Below are positions 1 through 14,108 of a stretch of DNA of 64,000 nucleotides, piece after piece. Every line of letters begins with the position of its first letter. Within the stretch, counting starts at the first letter, position 1. The DNA is from Microplitis mediator (taxonomy: Eukaryota > Arthropoda > Insecta > Hymenoptera > Braconidae). The notes under the pieces are model-generated. The model was not told the DNA's origin, ran no database searches, and worked only from the letters and a program-made list of their open reading frames with translations. Location: positions 1 to 64,000 of the forward strand of contig NC_079976.1 in assembly GCF_029852145.1 (NCBI RefSeq), written 5' to 3'. The position numbers and the translations under genes are program-made.

Positions 1-3000
1 GCTCCTGTTGGGAATAACTCATCATAATATAAACGTTTTTTGTATATTATGATATCCTTTAGTAGGGAAAGCCCCATAAAGTCCTAAGAAAAATTTATTT
101 TTCAAGTTCAGGCCCATATGAGGGATGGTGGACATGGGTGGACATGGGTGGAGATGGGTAGAGATGATTTTCTCTAGAGTGGCCTCTAACTTTGCTCCTG
201 TTGGGAATAACTCATCATAATATGAACGTTTTTTGTTCATTATGATATCCTCTAGTAGGGAAAGCCCCATAAAGTCCTGAGAAAAATTTATTTTTCGACT
301 TTCAGGCCCATATGAGGGGATGGTGGACATGGGTGGAGATGGCTGTAGATGATTTTCTATAGAGTGGCCTCTAACTTTGCTCCTGTTGGGAATAACTCAT
401 CATAATATAAATGTTTTTTTGTTCATTATGATATCCTCTAGTAGGGAAAGCCCCATAAAGTCCTAAGAAAAATTCATTTTTCAAGTTCAGGCCCATATGA
501 GGGATGGTGGACATGGGTGGACATGGGTGGAGATGGCTGTAGATGATTTTCTATAGAGTGGCCTCTAACTTTGCTCCTGTTGGGAATAAACTCATCATAA
601 TTATAAACGTTTTTTTTTTCATTATGATATCCTCTAGTAGGGAAAGCCCCATAAAGTCCTAAGAAAAATTTATTTTTTCAAGTTCAGGCCCATATGAGGG
701 ATGGTGGACATGGGTGGACATGGGTGGAGATGGGTAGAGATGATTTTCTCTAGAGTGGCCTCTAACTTTGCTCCTGTTGGGAATAACTCATCATAATATA
801 AACGTTTTTTGTATATTATGATATCCTTTAGTAGGGAAAGCCCCCATAAAGTCCAAAGAAAAATTTATTTTTCAAGTTCAGGCCCATATGAGGGATGGTG
901 GACATGGGTGGAGATGGGTAGAGATGATTTTCTATAGAGTGGCCTCTAACTTTGCTCCTGTTGGGAATAACTCATCATAATATAAACGTTTTTTGTATAT
1001 TATGATATCCTTTAGTAGGGAAAGCCCCATAAAGTCCCTAAGAAAAATTTATTTTTCAAGTTCAGGCCCCATATGAGGGATGGTGGACATGGGTGGGACA
1101 TGGGTGGAGATGGCTGTAGATGATTTTCTATAGAGTGGCCTCTAACTTTGCTCCTGTTGGGAATAACTCATCATAATATAAACGTTTTTTGTTCATTATG
1201 ATATCCTCTAGTAGGGAAAGCCCCATAAAGTCCTGAGAAAAATTTATTTTTCGACTTCAGGCCCATATGAGGGATGGTGGACATGGGTGGAGATGGGTAG
1301 AGATGATTTTCTATAGAGTGGCCCTCTAACTTTGCTCCTGTTGGGAATAACTCATCATAATATAAACGTTTTTGTATATTATGATATCCTTTAGTAGGGA
1401 AAGCCCCATAAAGTCCAAAGAAAAAATTTATTTTTCAAGTTCAGGCCCATATGAGGGATGGTGGACATGGGTGGAGATGGGTAGAGATGATTTTCTATAG
1501 AGTGGCCTCTAACTTTGCTCCTGTTGGGGAATAACTCATCATAATATAAACGTTTTTTTGTATATTATGATATCCTTTAGTAGGGAAAGCCCCCATAAAG
1601 TCCTAAGAAAAATTTATTTTTCAAGTTCAGGGCCCATATGAGGGATGGTGGACATGGGTGGACATGGGTGGAGATGGGTAGAGATGATTTTCTATAGAGT
1701 GGCCTGTAACTTTGCTCCTGTTTGGGAATAACTCATCATAATATAAACGTTTTTTGTATATTATGATATCCTTTAGTAGGGAAAGCCCCATAAAGTCCAA
1801 AGAAAAATTTATTTTTCAAGTTCAGGCCCATATGAGGGATGGTGGACATGGGTGGAGATGGGTAGAGATGATTTTCTATAGAGTAGCCTCTAACTTTGCT
1901 CCTGTTGGGAATAACTCATCATAATATAAACGTTTTTTGTATATTATGATATCCTTTAGTAGGGAAAGCCCCATAAAGTCCTAAGAAAAATTTATTTTTT
2001 CAAGTTCAGGCCCATATGAGGGATGGTGGACATGGGTGGACATGGGTGGAGATGGGTAGAGATGATTTTCTATAGAGTGGGCCTCTAACTTTGCTCCTGT
2101 TGGGAATAACTCATCATAATATAAACGTTTTTTTGTATATTATGATATCCTTTAGTAGGGAAAGCCCCATAAAGTCCTAAGAAAAATTTATTTTTCAAGT
2201 TCAGGCCCATATGAGGGATGGTGGACATGGGTGGGACATGGGTGGAGATGGGTAGAGATGATTTTTCTATAGAGTGGCCTCTAACTTTGCTCCTGTTGGG
2301 AATAACTCATCATAATATAAACGTTTTTTGTATATTATGATATCCTTTAGTAGGGGAAAGGCCCCATAAAGTCCAAAGAAAAAATTTATTTTTCAAGTTC
2401 AGGCCCATATGAGGGATGGTGGACATGGGTGGAGATGGGTAGAGATGATTTTCTATAGAGTGGCCTCTAACTTTGCTCCTGTTGGGAATAACTCATCATA
2501 ATATAAACGTTTTTTGTATATTATGATATCCTTTAGTAGGGAAAGCCCCATAAAGTCCTAAGAAAAATTTATTTTTTCAAGTTCAGGCCCCATATGAGGG
2601 ATGGTGGACATGGGGTGGACATGGGTGGAGATGGGTAGAGATGATTTTCTATAGAGTGGCCTCTAACTTTGCTCCTGTTGGGAATAACTCATCATAATAT
2701 AAACGTTTTTTGTATATTATGATATCCTTTAGTAGGGGAAAGCCCCATAAAGTCCTAAGAAAAGTTTATTTTTCAAGTTCAGGCCCATATGAGGGATGGG
2801 TGGACATGGGTGGACATGGGTGGAGATGGGTAGAGATGATTTTCTCTAGAGTGGCCTCTAACTTTGCTCCTGTTGGGAATAACTCATCATAATATGAACG
2901 TTTTTTGTTCATTATGATATCCTCTAGTAGGGAAAGCCCCATAAAGTCCTGAGAAAAATTTATTTTTCGACTTCAGGCCCATATGAGGGATGGTGGACAT

Positions 3001-6000
3001 GGGTGGACATGGGTGGAGATGGGTAGAGATGATTTTCTATAGAGTGGCCTCTAACTTTGCTCCTGTTGGGAATAACTCATCATAATATAAACGTTTTTTG
3101 TTCATTATGATATCCTCTAGTAGGGAAAGCCCCATAAAGTCCTGAGAAAAATTTATTTTTCGACTTCAGGCCCATATGAGGGATGGTGGACATGGGTGGA
3201 GATGGCTGTAGATGATTTTCTATAGAGTGGCCTCTAACTTTGCTCCTGTTGGGAATAACTCATCATAATATAAAATGTTTTTTGTTCATTATGATATCCT
3301 CTAGTAGGGAAAGCCCCATAAAGTCCTAAGAAAAATTCATTTTTCAAGTTCAGGCCCATATGAGGGATGGTGGACATGGGTGGACATGGGTGGAGATGGC
3401 TGTAGATGATTTTCTATAGAGTGGCCTCTTACTTTGCTCCTGTTTGGGAATAACTCATCATAATATAAACGTTTTTTGTTCATTATGATATCCTCTAGTA
3501 GGGAAAGCCCCATAAAGTCCTGAGAAAAATTTATTTTTCAAGTTCAGGCCCATATGAGGGATGGTGGACATGGGTGGACATGGGTGGAGATGGGGTAGAG
3601 ATGATTTTCTCTAGAGTGGCCTCTAACTTTGCTCCTGTTGGGAATAACTCATCATAATATAAACGTTTTTTTTTCATTATGATATCCTCTAGTAGGGAAA
3701 GCCCCATAAAGTCCTAAGAAAAATTTATTTTTCAAGTTCAGGCCCATATGAGGGATGGTGGACATGGGTGGACATGGGTGGAGATGGGTAGAGATGATTT
3801 TCTCTAGAGTGGCCTCTAACTTTGCTCCTGTTGGGAATAACTCATCATAATATAAACGTTTTTTGTTCATTATGATATCCTCTAGTAGGGAAAGCCCCAT
3901 AAAGTCCTGAGAAAAATTTATTTTTCGACTTCAGGCCCATATGAGGGATGGTGGACATGGGTGGACATGGGTGGACATGGGTAGAGATGATTTTCTATAG
4001 AGTGGCCTCTAACTTTGCTCCTGTTGGGAATAACTCATCATAATATAAACGTTTTTTGTTCATTATGATATCCTCTAGTAGGGAAAGCCCCATAAAGTCC
4101 TAAGAAAAATTTATTTTTCAAGTTCAGGCCCATATGAGGGATGGTGGACATGGGTGGAGATGGCTGTAGATGATTTTCTATAGAGTGGCCTCTAACTTTG
4201 CTCCTGTTGGGAATAACTCATCATAATATAAACGTTTTTTGTTCATTATGATATCCTCTAGTAGGGAAAGCCCCATAAAGTCCTAAGAAAAATTCATTTT
4301 TCAAGTTCAGGCCCATATGAGGGATGGTGGACATGGGTGGACATGGGTGGAGATGGGTAGAGATGATTTTCTCTAGAGTGGCCTCTAACTTTGCTCCTGT
4401 TGGGAATAACTCATCATAATATAAACGTTTTTTTTTCATTATGATATCCTCTAGTAGGGAAAGCCCCATAAAGTCCTAAGAAAAATTTATTTTTCAAGTT
4501 CAGGCCCATATGAGGGATGGTGGACATGGGTGGACATGGGTGGAGATGGGTAGAGATGATTTTCTCTAGAGTGGCCTCTAACTTTGCTCCTGTTGGGAAT
4601 AACTCATCATAATATAAACGTTTTTTGTATATTATGATATCCTTTAGTAGGGAAAGCCCCATAAAGTCCAAAGAAAAATTTATTTTTCAAGTTCAGGCCC
4701 ATATGAGGGATGGTGGACATGGGTGGAGATGGGTAGAGATGATTTTCTATAGAGTGGCCTCTAACTTTGCTCCTGTTGGGAATAACTCATCATAATATAA
4801 ACGTTTTTTGTATATTATGATATCCTTTAGTAGGGAAAGCCCCATAAAGTCCTAAGAAAAATTTATTTTTCAAGTTCAGGCCCATATGAGGGATGGTGGA
4901 CATGGGTGGACATGGGTGGAGATGGCTGTAGATGATTTTCTATAGAGTGGCCTCTAACTTTGCTCCTGTTGGGAATAACTCATCATAATATAAACGTTTT
5001 TTGTTCATTATGATATCCTCTAGTAGGGAAAGCCCCATAAAGTCCTGAGAAAAATTTATTTTTCGACTTCAGGCCCATATGAGGGATGGTGGACATGGGT
5101 GGAGATGGGTAGAGATGATTTTCTATAGAGTGGCCTCTAACTTTGCTCCTGTTGGGAATAACTCATCATAATATAAACGTTTTTTGTATATTATGATATC
5201 CTTTAGTAGGGAAAGCCCCATAAAGTCCAAAGAAAAATTTATTTTTCAAGTTCAGGCCCATATGAGGGATGGTGGACATGGGTGGAGATGGGTAGAGATG
5301 ATTTTCTATAGAGTGGCCTCTAACTTTGCTCCTGTTGGGAATAACTCATCATAATATAAACGTTTTTTGTATATTATGATATCCTTTAGTAGGGAAAGCC
5401 CCATAAAGTCCTAAGAAAAATTTATTTTTCAAGTTCAGGCCCATATGAGGGATGGTGGACATGGGTGGACATGGGTGGAGATGGGTAGAGATGATTTTCT
5501 ATAGAGTGGCCTCTAACTTTGCTCCTGTTGGGAATAACTCATCATAATATAAACGTTTTTTGTATATTATGATATCCTTTAGTAGGGAAAGCCCCATAAA
5601 GTCCAAAGAAAAATTTATTTTTCAAGTTCAGGCCCATATGAGGGATGGTGGACATGGGTGGAGATGGGTAGAGATGATTTTCTATAGAGTAGCCTCTAAC
5701 TTTGCTCCTGTTGGGAATAACTCATCATAATATAAACGTTTTTTGTATATTATGATATCCTTTAGTAGGGAAAGCCCCATAAAGTCCTAAGAAAAATTTA
5801 TTTTTCAAGTTCAGGCCCATATGAGGGATGGTGGACATGGGTGGACATGGGTGGAGATGGGTAGAGATGATTTTCTATAGAGTGGCCTCTAACTTTGCTC
5901 CTGTTGGGAATAACTCATCATAATATAAACGTTTTTTGTATATTATGATATCCTTTAGTAGGGAAAGCCCCATAAAGTCCTAAGAAAAATTTATTTTTCA

Positions 6001-8930
6001 AGTTCAGGCCCATATGAGGGATGGTGGACATGGGTGGACATGGGTGGAGATGGGTAGAGATGATTTTCTCTAGAGTGGCCTCTAACTTTGCTCCTGTTGG
6101 GAATAACTCATCATAATATGAACGTTTTTTGTTCATTATGATATCCTCTAGTAGGGAAAGCCCCATAAAGTCCTGAGAAAAATTTATTTTTCGACTTCAG
6201 GCCCATATGAGGGATGGTGGACATGGGTGGACATGGGTGGAGATGGGTAGAGATGATTTTCTATAGAGTGGCCTCTAACTTTGCTCCTGTTGGGAATAAC
6301 TCATCATAATATAAACGTTTTTTGTTCATTATGATATCCTCTAGTAGGGAAAGCCCCATAAAGTCCTGAGAAAAATTTATTTTTCGACTTCAGGCCCATA
6401 TGAGGGATGGTGGACATGGGTGGACATGGGTGGAGATGGGTAGAGATGATTTTCTATAGAGTGGCCTCTAACTTTGCTCCTGTTGGGAATAACTCATCAT
6501 AATATAAACGTTTTTTGTTCATTATGATATCCTCTAGTAGGGAAAGCCCCATAAAGTCCTGAGAAAAATTTATTTTTCAAGTTCAGGCCCATATGAGGGA
6601 TGGTGGACATGGGTGGACATGGGTGGAGATGGGTAGAGATGATTTTCTCTAGAGTGGCCTCTAACTTTGCTCCTGTTGGGAATAACTCATCATAATATAA
6701 ACGTTTTTTTTTCATTATGATATCCTCTAGTAGGGAAAGCCCCATAAAGTCCTAAGAAAAATTTATTTTTCAAGTTCAGGCCCATATGAGGGATGGTGGA
6801 CATGGGTGGACATGGGTGGAGATGGGTAGAGATGATTTTCTCTAGAGTGGCCTCTAACTTTGCTCCTGTTGGGAATAACTCATCATAATATGAACGTTTT
6901 TTGTTCATTATGATATCCTCTAGTAGGGAAAGCCCCATAAAGTCCTGAGAAAAATTTATTTTTCGACTTCAGGCCCATATGAGGGATGGTGGACATGGGT
7001 GGACATGGGTGGAGATGGGTAGAGATGATTTTCTCTAGAGTGGCCTCTAACTTTGCTCCTGTTGGGAATAACTCATCATAATATAAACGTTTTTTGTTCA
7101 TTATGATATCCTCTAGTAGGGAAAGCCCCATAAAGTCCTGAGAAAAATTTATTTTTCGACTTCAGGCCCATATGAGGGATGGTGGACATGGGTGGACATG
7201 GGTGGACATGGGTAGAGATGATTTTCTATAGAGTGGCCTCTAACTTTGCTCCTGTTGGGAATAACTCATCATAATATAAACGTTTTTTGTTCATTATGAT
7301 ATCCTCTAGTAGGGAAAGCCCCATAAAGTCCTAAGAAAAATTTATTTTTCAAGTTCAGGCCCATATGAGGGATGGTGGACATGGGTGGAGATGGCTGTAG
7401 ATGATTTTCTATAGAGTGGCCTCTAACTTTGCTCCTGTTGGGAATAACTCATCATAATATAAACGTTTTTTGTTCATTATGATATCCTCTAGTAGGGAAA
7501 GCCCCATAAAGTCCTAAGAAAAATTCATTTTTCAAGTTCAGGCCCATATGAGGGATGGTGGACATGGGTGGACATGGGTGGAGATGGGTAGAGATGATTT
7601 TCTCTAGAGTGGCCTCTAACTTTGCTCCTGTTGGGAATAACTCATCATAATATAAACGTTTTTTGTTCATTATGATATCCTCTAGTAGGGAAAGCCCCAT
7701 AAAGTCCTAAGAAAAATTTATTTTTCAAGTTCAGGCCCATATGAGGGATGGTGGACATGGGTGGACATGGGTGGAGATGGGTAGAGATGATTTTCTATAG
7801 AGTGGCCTCTAACTTTGCTCCTGTTGGGAATAACTCATCATAATATAAACGTTTTTTGTATATTATGATATCCTTTAGTAGGGAAAGCCCCATAAAGTCC
7901 TAAGAAAAATTTATTTTTCAAGTTCAGGCCCATATGAGGGATGGTGGACATGGGTGGACATGGGTGGAGATGGGTAGAGATGATTTTCTCTAGAGTGGCC
8001 TCTAACTTTGCTCCTGTTGGGAATAACTCATCATAATATGAACGTTTTTTGTTCATTATGATATCCTCTAGTAGGGAAAGCCCCATAAAGTCCTGAGAAA
8101 AATTTATTTTTCGACTTCAGGCCCATATGAGGGATGGTGGACATGGGTGGAGATGGCTGTAGATGATTTTCTATAGAGTGGCCTCTAACTTTGCTCCTGT
8201 TGGGAATAACTCATCATAATATAAACGTTTTTTTTTCATTATGATATCCTCTAGTAGGGAAAGCCCCATAAAGTCCTAAGAAAAATTTATTTTTCAAGTT
8301 CAGGCCCATATGAGGGATGGTGGACATGGGTGGACATGGGTGGAGATGGGTAGAGATGATTTTCTCTAGAGTGGCCTCTAACTTTGCTCCTGTTGGGAAT
8401 AACTCATCATAATATAAACGTTTTTTGTTCATTATGATATCCTCTAGTAGGGAAAGCCCCATAAAGTCCTGAGAAAAATTTATTTTTCGACTTCAGGCCC
8501 ATATGAGGGATGGTGGACATGGGTGGACATGGGTGGACATGGGTAGAGATGATTTTCTATAGAGTGGCCTCTAACTTTGCTCCTGTTGGGAATAACTCAT
8601 CATAATATAAACGTTTTTTGTTCATTATGATATCCTCTAGTAGGGAAAGCCCCATAAAGTCCTAAGAAAAATTTATTTTTCAAGTTCAGGCCCATATGAG
8701 GGATGGTGGACATGGGTGGAGATGGCTGTAGATGATTTTCTATAGAGTGGCCTCTAACTTTGCTCCTGTTGGGAATAACTCATCATAATATAAACGTTTT
8801 TTGTTCATTATGATATCCTCTAGTAGGGAAAGCCCCATAAAGTCCTGAGAAAAATGTATTTTTCGAGTTCAGGCCCATATGAGGGATGGTGGACATGGGT
8901 GGACATGGGTGGAGATGGCTGGAGATGAGT
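1..8930. repeat. Tandem satellite array, ~180-195 bp monomer, about 47 copies
   Basis: A monomer recurs head-to-tail from the first base: a GCTCCTGTTGGGAATAACTC block, a T-run, a TATGATATCC block, AGTAGGGAAAGCCCCATAAA, a run beginning TTTATTTTTC, then a 10-bp sub-repeat (ACATGGGTGG) present one, two or three times, and GTAGAGATGATTTTCT. Copies with two sub-repeats have a period of 193 bp. Monomers differ at diagnostic sites: GTATATT versus GTTCATT after the T-run, CCTTTAG versus CCTCTAG, CCTAAG versus CCTGAG versus CCAAAG, GGGTAG versus GGCTGTAG, and TCTCTAG versus CTATAG. These variants recur in ordered blocks. The array enters the window from the left, so its true length is unknown. Short open frames on the minus strand cross monomer junctions but are not genes. 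Confidence 0.97.
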
Positions 8931-9660
<730 letters not shown>

Positions 9661-10447
9661 ACAAATTTTAATAAAAGAAAATTGTATATATTCTCAATTT
9701 ATTCGTGCTCCCCGTTATTTTTTATTATTATTTTATTATTTCTTTATAAATGAGCATTATGAGTCGTGCCCTTTTGGATTTTTCAAATTTTTATCTTTGA
9801 ATAGACTCAGTTATCGGTACATCACGCCTCAAATCAACAATTAATAAATTTTATATACATAGATTCAAATATTACCGGTCTCTGAGAAAAATTTGCCACG
9901 CAGTGACATCTATTGTTATAATTTCATATTTATTTATTCTTTTGTTACGTCGGTAGCAATTCCCTTCCCGGAATAATCACTTCAGCTTGAGAAAATCCAC
10001 TACGCATGCTTCATGGCATAATTTTTTTTATTTTCATATCTTTTTTTTTTTATTTATTATTATTCTCACTGCAAGGATTAATAATGGCGATAGTACAACA
10101 AAAGCAGTATAGTAAAAAGTATTCGCTTGTCATTTAAATCATTAATTGCAATTTCTTTTTATTTGACGTCAACCACTACTAAAAACTTAATTATCTCAAC
10201 AATCGGAATAAATGTTTGTTTATAATTTTATTAACAAGAATATGCATAGTGTTTTATGACATATATAATTGCCAATTGTGGCGATTTAACAAATAACAAA
10301 AAGTTAAAGAAGTAGTCATAATTTTGTTAATTATTTTTATATATTTGCATAATTATTTCATTCTAACTGCGTATCGTCAGTCTATTTATCAATAAGCATT
10401 TTTCAAGGTAATAACTACTAATCAATATTTTTAAATATAAGTATGTC

Positions 10448-10502
<55 letters not shown>

Positions 10503-12047
10503 GTATATATATTATGAAGATAGTTGAAAAATGGAAACTTGGTTCAAAAAAATTATGTTTATTCACGTATAGTAACTTATACCAATCCTAATTTTTGAAG
10601 CGGAAACTGATACTGATATTTATATTGATTGTAGAAAATTCTGCTCATTTCACTATACAAGTCAATATATTAGAATCATCATTAATGATGTTGTTATCTT
10701 TTTATAATAATGAGAAACACTCTGCTCAATCGCTTTAAAGTCGACATTACGATTGTTCGAAATCATTCTGTCCGATATAAAGTAAGCCTATATATTTAAT
10801 TTTAATTTGAATCAACAATTGTAGATATTTATTACTAACATTGTTATTAAATAATGACTCAATGCTACGTATTTACACATCAATAAAATTATTTAATTTT
10901 TATTTATTTGTCTATATGTAAACATTTTTGAACGTTATCTTATTATATTTATTCCTAAATAACTTTATAAAAATCTATCTAATAAAACAGGTCGCATTTA
11001 TTGTTCGATAAATTCATTTCTCGTATTTTGTGGTAATTGTTAAGATCTACTTACATTTTTTTAAAAGTCTACGGCATACTCTTATAGAAATTTATAAAAA
11101 TTAATTTAAAAAATAATGGGCGATCCCAAGTTAATCGTATTTTTCAAGCAAATATTCAGAGGATGTTTTTTAGAACATAAATACCGCGATGTACACCCAC
11201 ATACACACACACACGAGAAAGTTATAAAATCTACATAATTGTGCGTTAATAGTGAGTATGGCGTAATATGTAGGTCAGTTAATTCTCTCAAGAACGAGGT
11301 CATTGTCCTCAATACTCTCTCTTAATTTATCGGTAACGCAGGTTTTATCATATTCTATATATTATCAATTATATATAAACATTAAAAGTACTTTTGTATG
11401 TATATATTCAATAATACTGCTTAAACTATTTAAGATAGAGGTATCTCATAACTTTAACTATAATTTGGATCCTTGTATCTTTTTAAATACTAATCCATGA
11501 TAATTGTTTGGAATTAATAAAATATTCAATTGGTAAGCAATTGTTACTTTAGAAACAGCTTTTTTGAGATCATATAAACATAGCTAATTATAAAATAAAA
11601 TCAATCAATCAGTCAGTCAGTGACAGCTTGTTTAAAAATAATTATCATTTAGAATCGTAAAAATAATGCTCATAAGTTTTTTTCTGAATAACATTTTCAT
11701 GACGTATGTATGCACGTCAATGCATCAAATATCTCAGACTCATATTATCTAAAATGAAAGTGAATACTTAATTGTCGTCATTGTTTATCTTTTGACGCTT
11801 ATATTTTCTTCCATACAATGTAATCACTGGACGATGATAGAAAAAAAATACCGAGAAATAGGTCAGTGATCTAGTCACGCCGACTCTAACATATTGAAAT
11901 ATAAAATATACAGACATTGAGTTTATCAATAATTATTTTTAATAATTTTAGGATTTTTCAAATTAATAAACTTTCTCTTTTTTTCTATTATATTTCATAT
12001 TGTATTAATAAAATTATATACTTAAATTTATTTTCTTGTGCTTACAG
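9661..12047. other. AT-rich intergenic DNA or Met upstream intron, no gene seen
   Basis: About 2.4 kb of very AT-rich DNA. It contains an (AT)n run at 10449-10499 and short T, A and TTA tracts. No splice-bounded open frame or RNA gene was recognised. The strong acceptor at 12047 means that transcripts using the 12048 exon must begin upstream, so part of this stretch is probably an intron with an untranslated first exon that cannot be located by eye. Confidence 0.5.
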
Positions 12048-12142
12048 AAAACCTTCAATAAAAATATGAAAGCCAAAGTAGAAGAAGATAAATCTTTGAC
12101 ATCTTCACTATCAGGAACTTGTACAGAATCTAATTCCTATTG
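12048..12142 (+). other. Met: Candidate Met alternative N-terminal coding exon A
   Basis: A pyrimidine-rich acceptor (TTTTCTTGTGCTTACAG) ends at 12047. The stretch 12048-12142 is open in one frame, with ATG at 12066 beginning MKAKVEEDKS, and it ends TATTG followed by a consensus GTAAGT donor. The exon ends in phase 2, as required by the bHLH exon at 21566, whose first base completes a Cys codon. It encodes 25 residues plus two bases of the next codon. Splice strength and phase agreement are seen in the sequence. Membership of Met is inferred from strand, position and phase. Confidence 0.55.
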
Positions 12143-14066
12143 GTAAGTTTGTTTTTTTAAAATTATTACACTTACCATATTTTTATCATTTTTACTAATA
12201 CTCTTGTTAACGATAAAATATTTATTATTTAACAATATTAAAATGGTTACAACTCAATTAATAAGACTTAAATACGGTACAAACAATAAACAAAATTCAA
12301 GTTGTGGAAAAAAAAAAAAAACAAGACAATTTTTTAACCTTCTTGTCTTTTTACGCTTTGTAATAATTAACAAAATTTTCTGATTATTGGGAGATAGAAA
12401 AAATAATTTGTTAAATAAATGATAAAATTAATGAGCCGCCAGCAGGCGGCGCACTAGTTACAACACGCATACATGCATCAGCATACATATAACATATATA
12501 TATATATATATATCAGCCGACAAACGTTCGTAAATAGTGGGGAGAATTCGCAGCCGGCAGTTTTAAAGTTACTGTTGAGAGGATTGCGTCTGAGCATCTC
12601 TCACGTTTTCTCGCGCCTTTACTTTAGTATATGAAATTTTTCTAATCAAAAATTAAAAACTTAAAAAAATTCTTCATCTATTATCCCTATCAAGTGCTAA
12701 TTACAATATCATAATTTAATAAAAAAAAATGAATGTATTGCTATTAATAACGCTTATCATTTGTACTATAATAAGTGAAACTTAATTCATTACAAAAAAA
12801 ATTGATGAGATTAATAAAAAATGAAAATTTAATTATCATTTAAACTAATAAACTTTCTATGTTTTTTATACAATTAAATTAGAATACATGTAATAATCGT
12901 GTTTAAATTATTATCAAACGTTTCAAGCAATTTTTCATACTTTATTTATTTATTTTTTCTTTCTCGACTTCCGCGCTTTTCTGAGCTGCGCAATTCACGC
13001 TGCAATATATTATTCTGTTGTCAAGGTCAAGAATCCGGATCACCGACCAGTTGTAAAAACTGACATTTAATATTTATAATAACATTATATTATTCTTTAC
13101 TGTCATCCAAGTGTTGTTATTAAAGTGTTTATTATTATTTTAGTATAGAAATAATGTGTTAAATTAATTATTTAAACGAATAATATAAATTAATTTTTTT
13201 TTTTTCTTATTCACTGATTATATAAAAATATAATAATAAAGTGATACACGCACAGATAGATAAGATGACTTATGACAAGGAAATAATTTTAAAATGAAAA
13301 AAAATAAATAAATAAATCATGAATCTGGTATAATTAAAAAAAAATAATATAAAATAATAAAAAAAACTTGTATTCGCATGTAAAAGCAGTGAGAATAAAT
13401 TCAAGGCTATTGTTGCAAAAAAATACTGAATAAAAAATTTAAATAACAAATAATTAATCGGTAAATAAACAAATAAATAAAATGTAGTTTAATATCTTGT
13501 GTTTTTAACGCCAGTTGAAATAAACCGATATATATATATATATATATATCCATATATTTTATAACATGGCGCTCAATAATAACTTTAAATTGAATGATTA
13601 TTACTCAATTAAGAATATTAACGGCTTAATAATTGGTGAATCGATGCACTTGTGTGTTTTGTGTATACGATAAAGTATTATTATTATTATTATTATTAAC
13701 AATAATAATAAATATCCGTTATGTGGCGACAAGATCGTTCATATCAAGTTAATGTGCCGCAAGATGAATTATCGTTGCAACAGATCGATAATAAAGATCC
13801 GTTACAATTAACAACGATTCAATCCAACACTGACCACCTAATGCAACAAAAGCAGCAACCAATTAAATTGGCAATGATGCCACCTAACAATCTTTTTGTC
13901 AGTCAAACCATGACTATGGGGTATCATCATCGTAATGCCGCAAGGGAACGGACGCCGAGTTCAAGGTCTGTCCCAGGGCCGTCACGTGATAACGTGAGCC
14001 TAGAATATATGTATATATATACAATTTTTATTTGTTTATTAATACCATTAATGAAAGGTTAATTAT

Positions 14067-14108
<42 letters not shown>

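Noticed and set aside
1..8930. CRISPR-like array of regularly spaced repeats
   Set aside because: The whole 180-195 bp unit is repeated with no unique spacers, and the DNA is eukaryotic.
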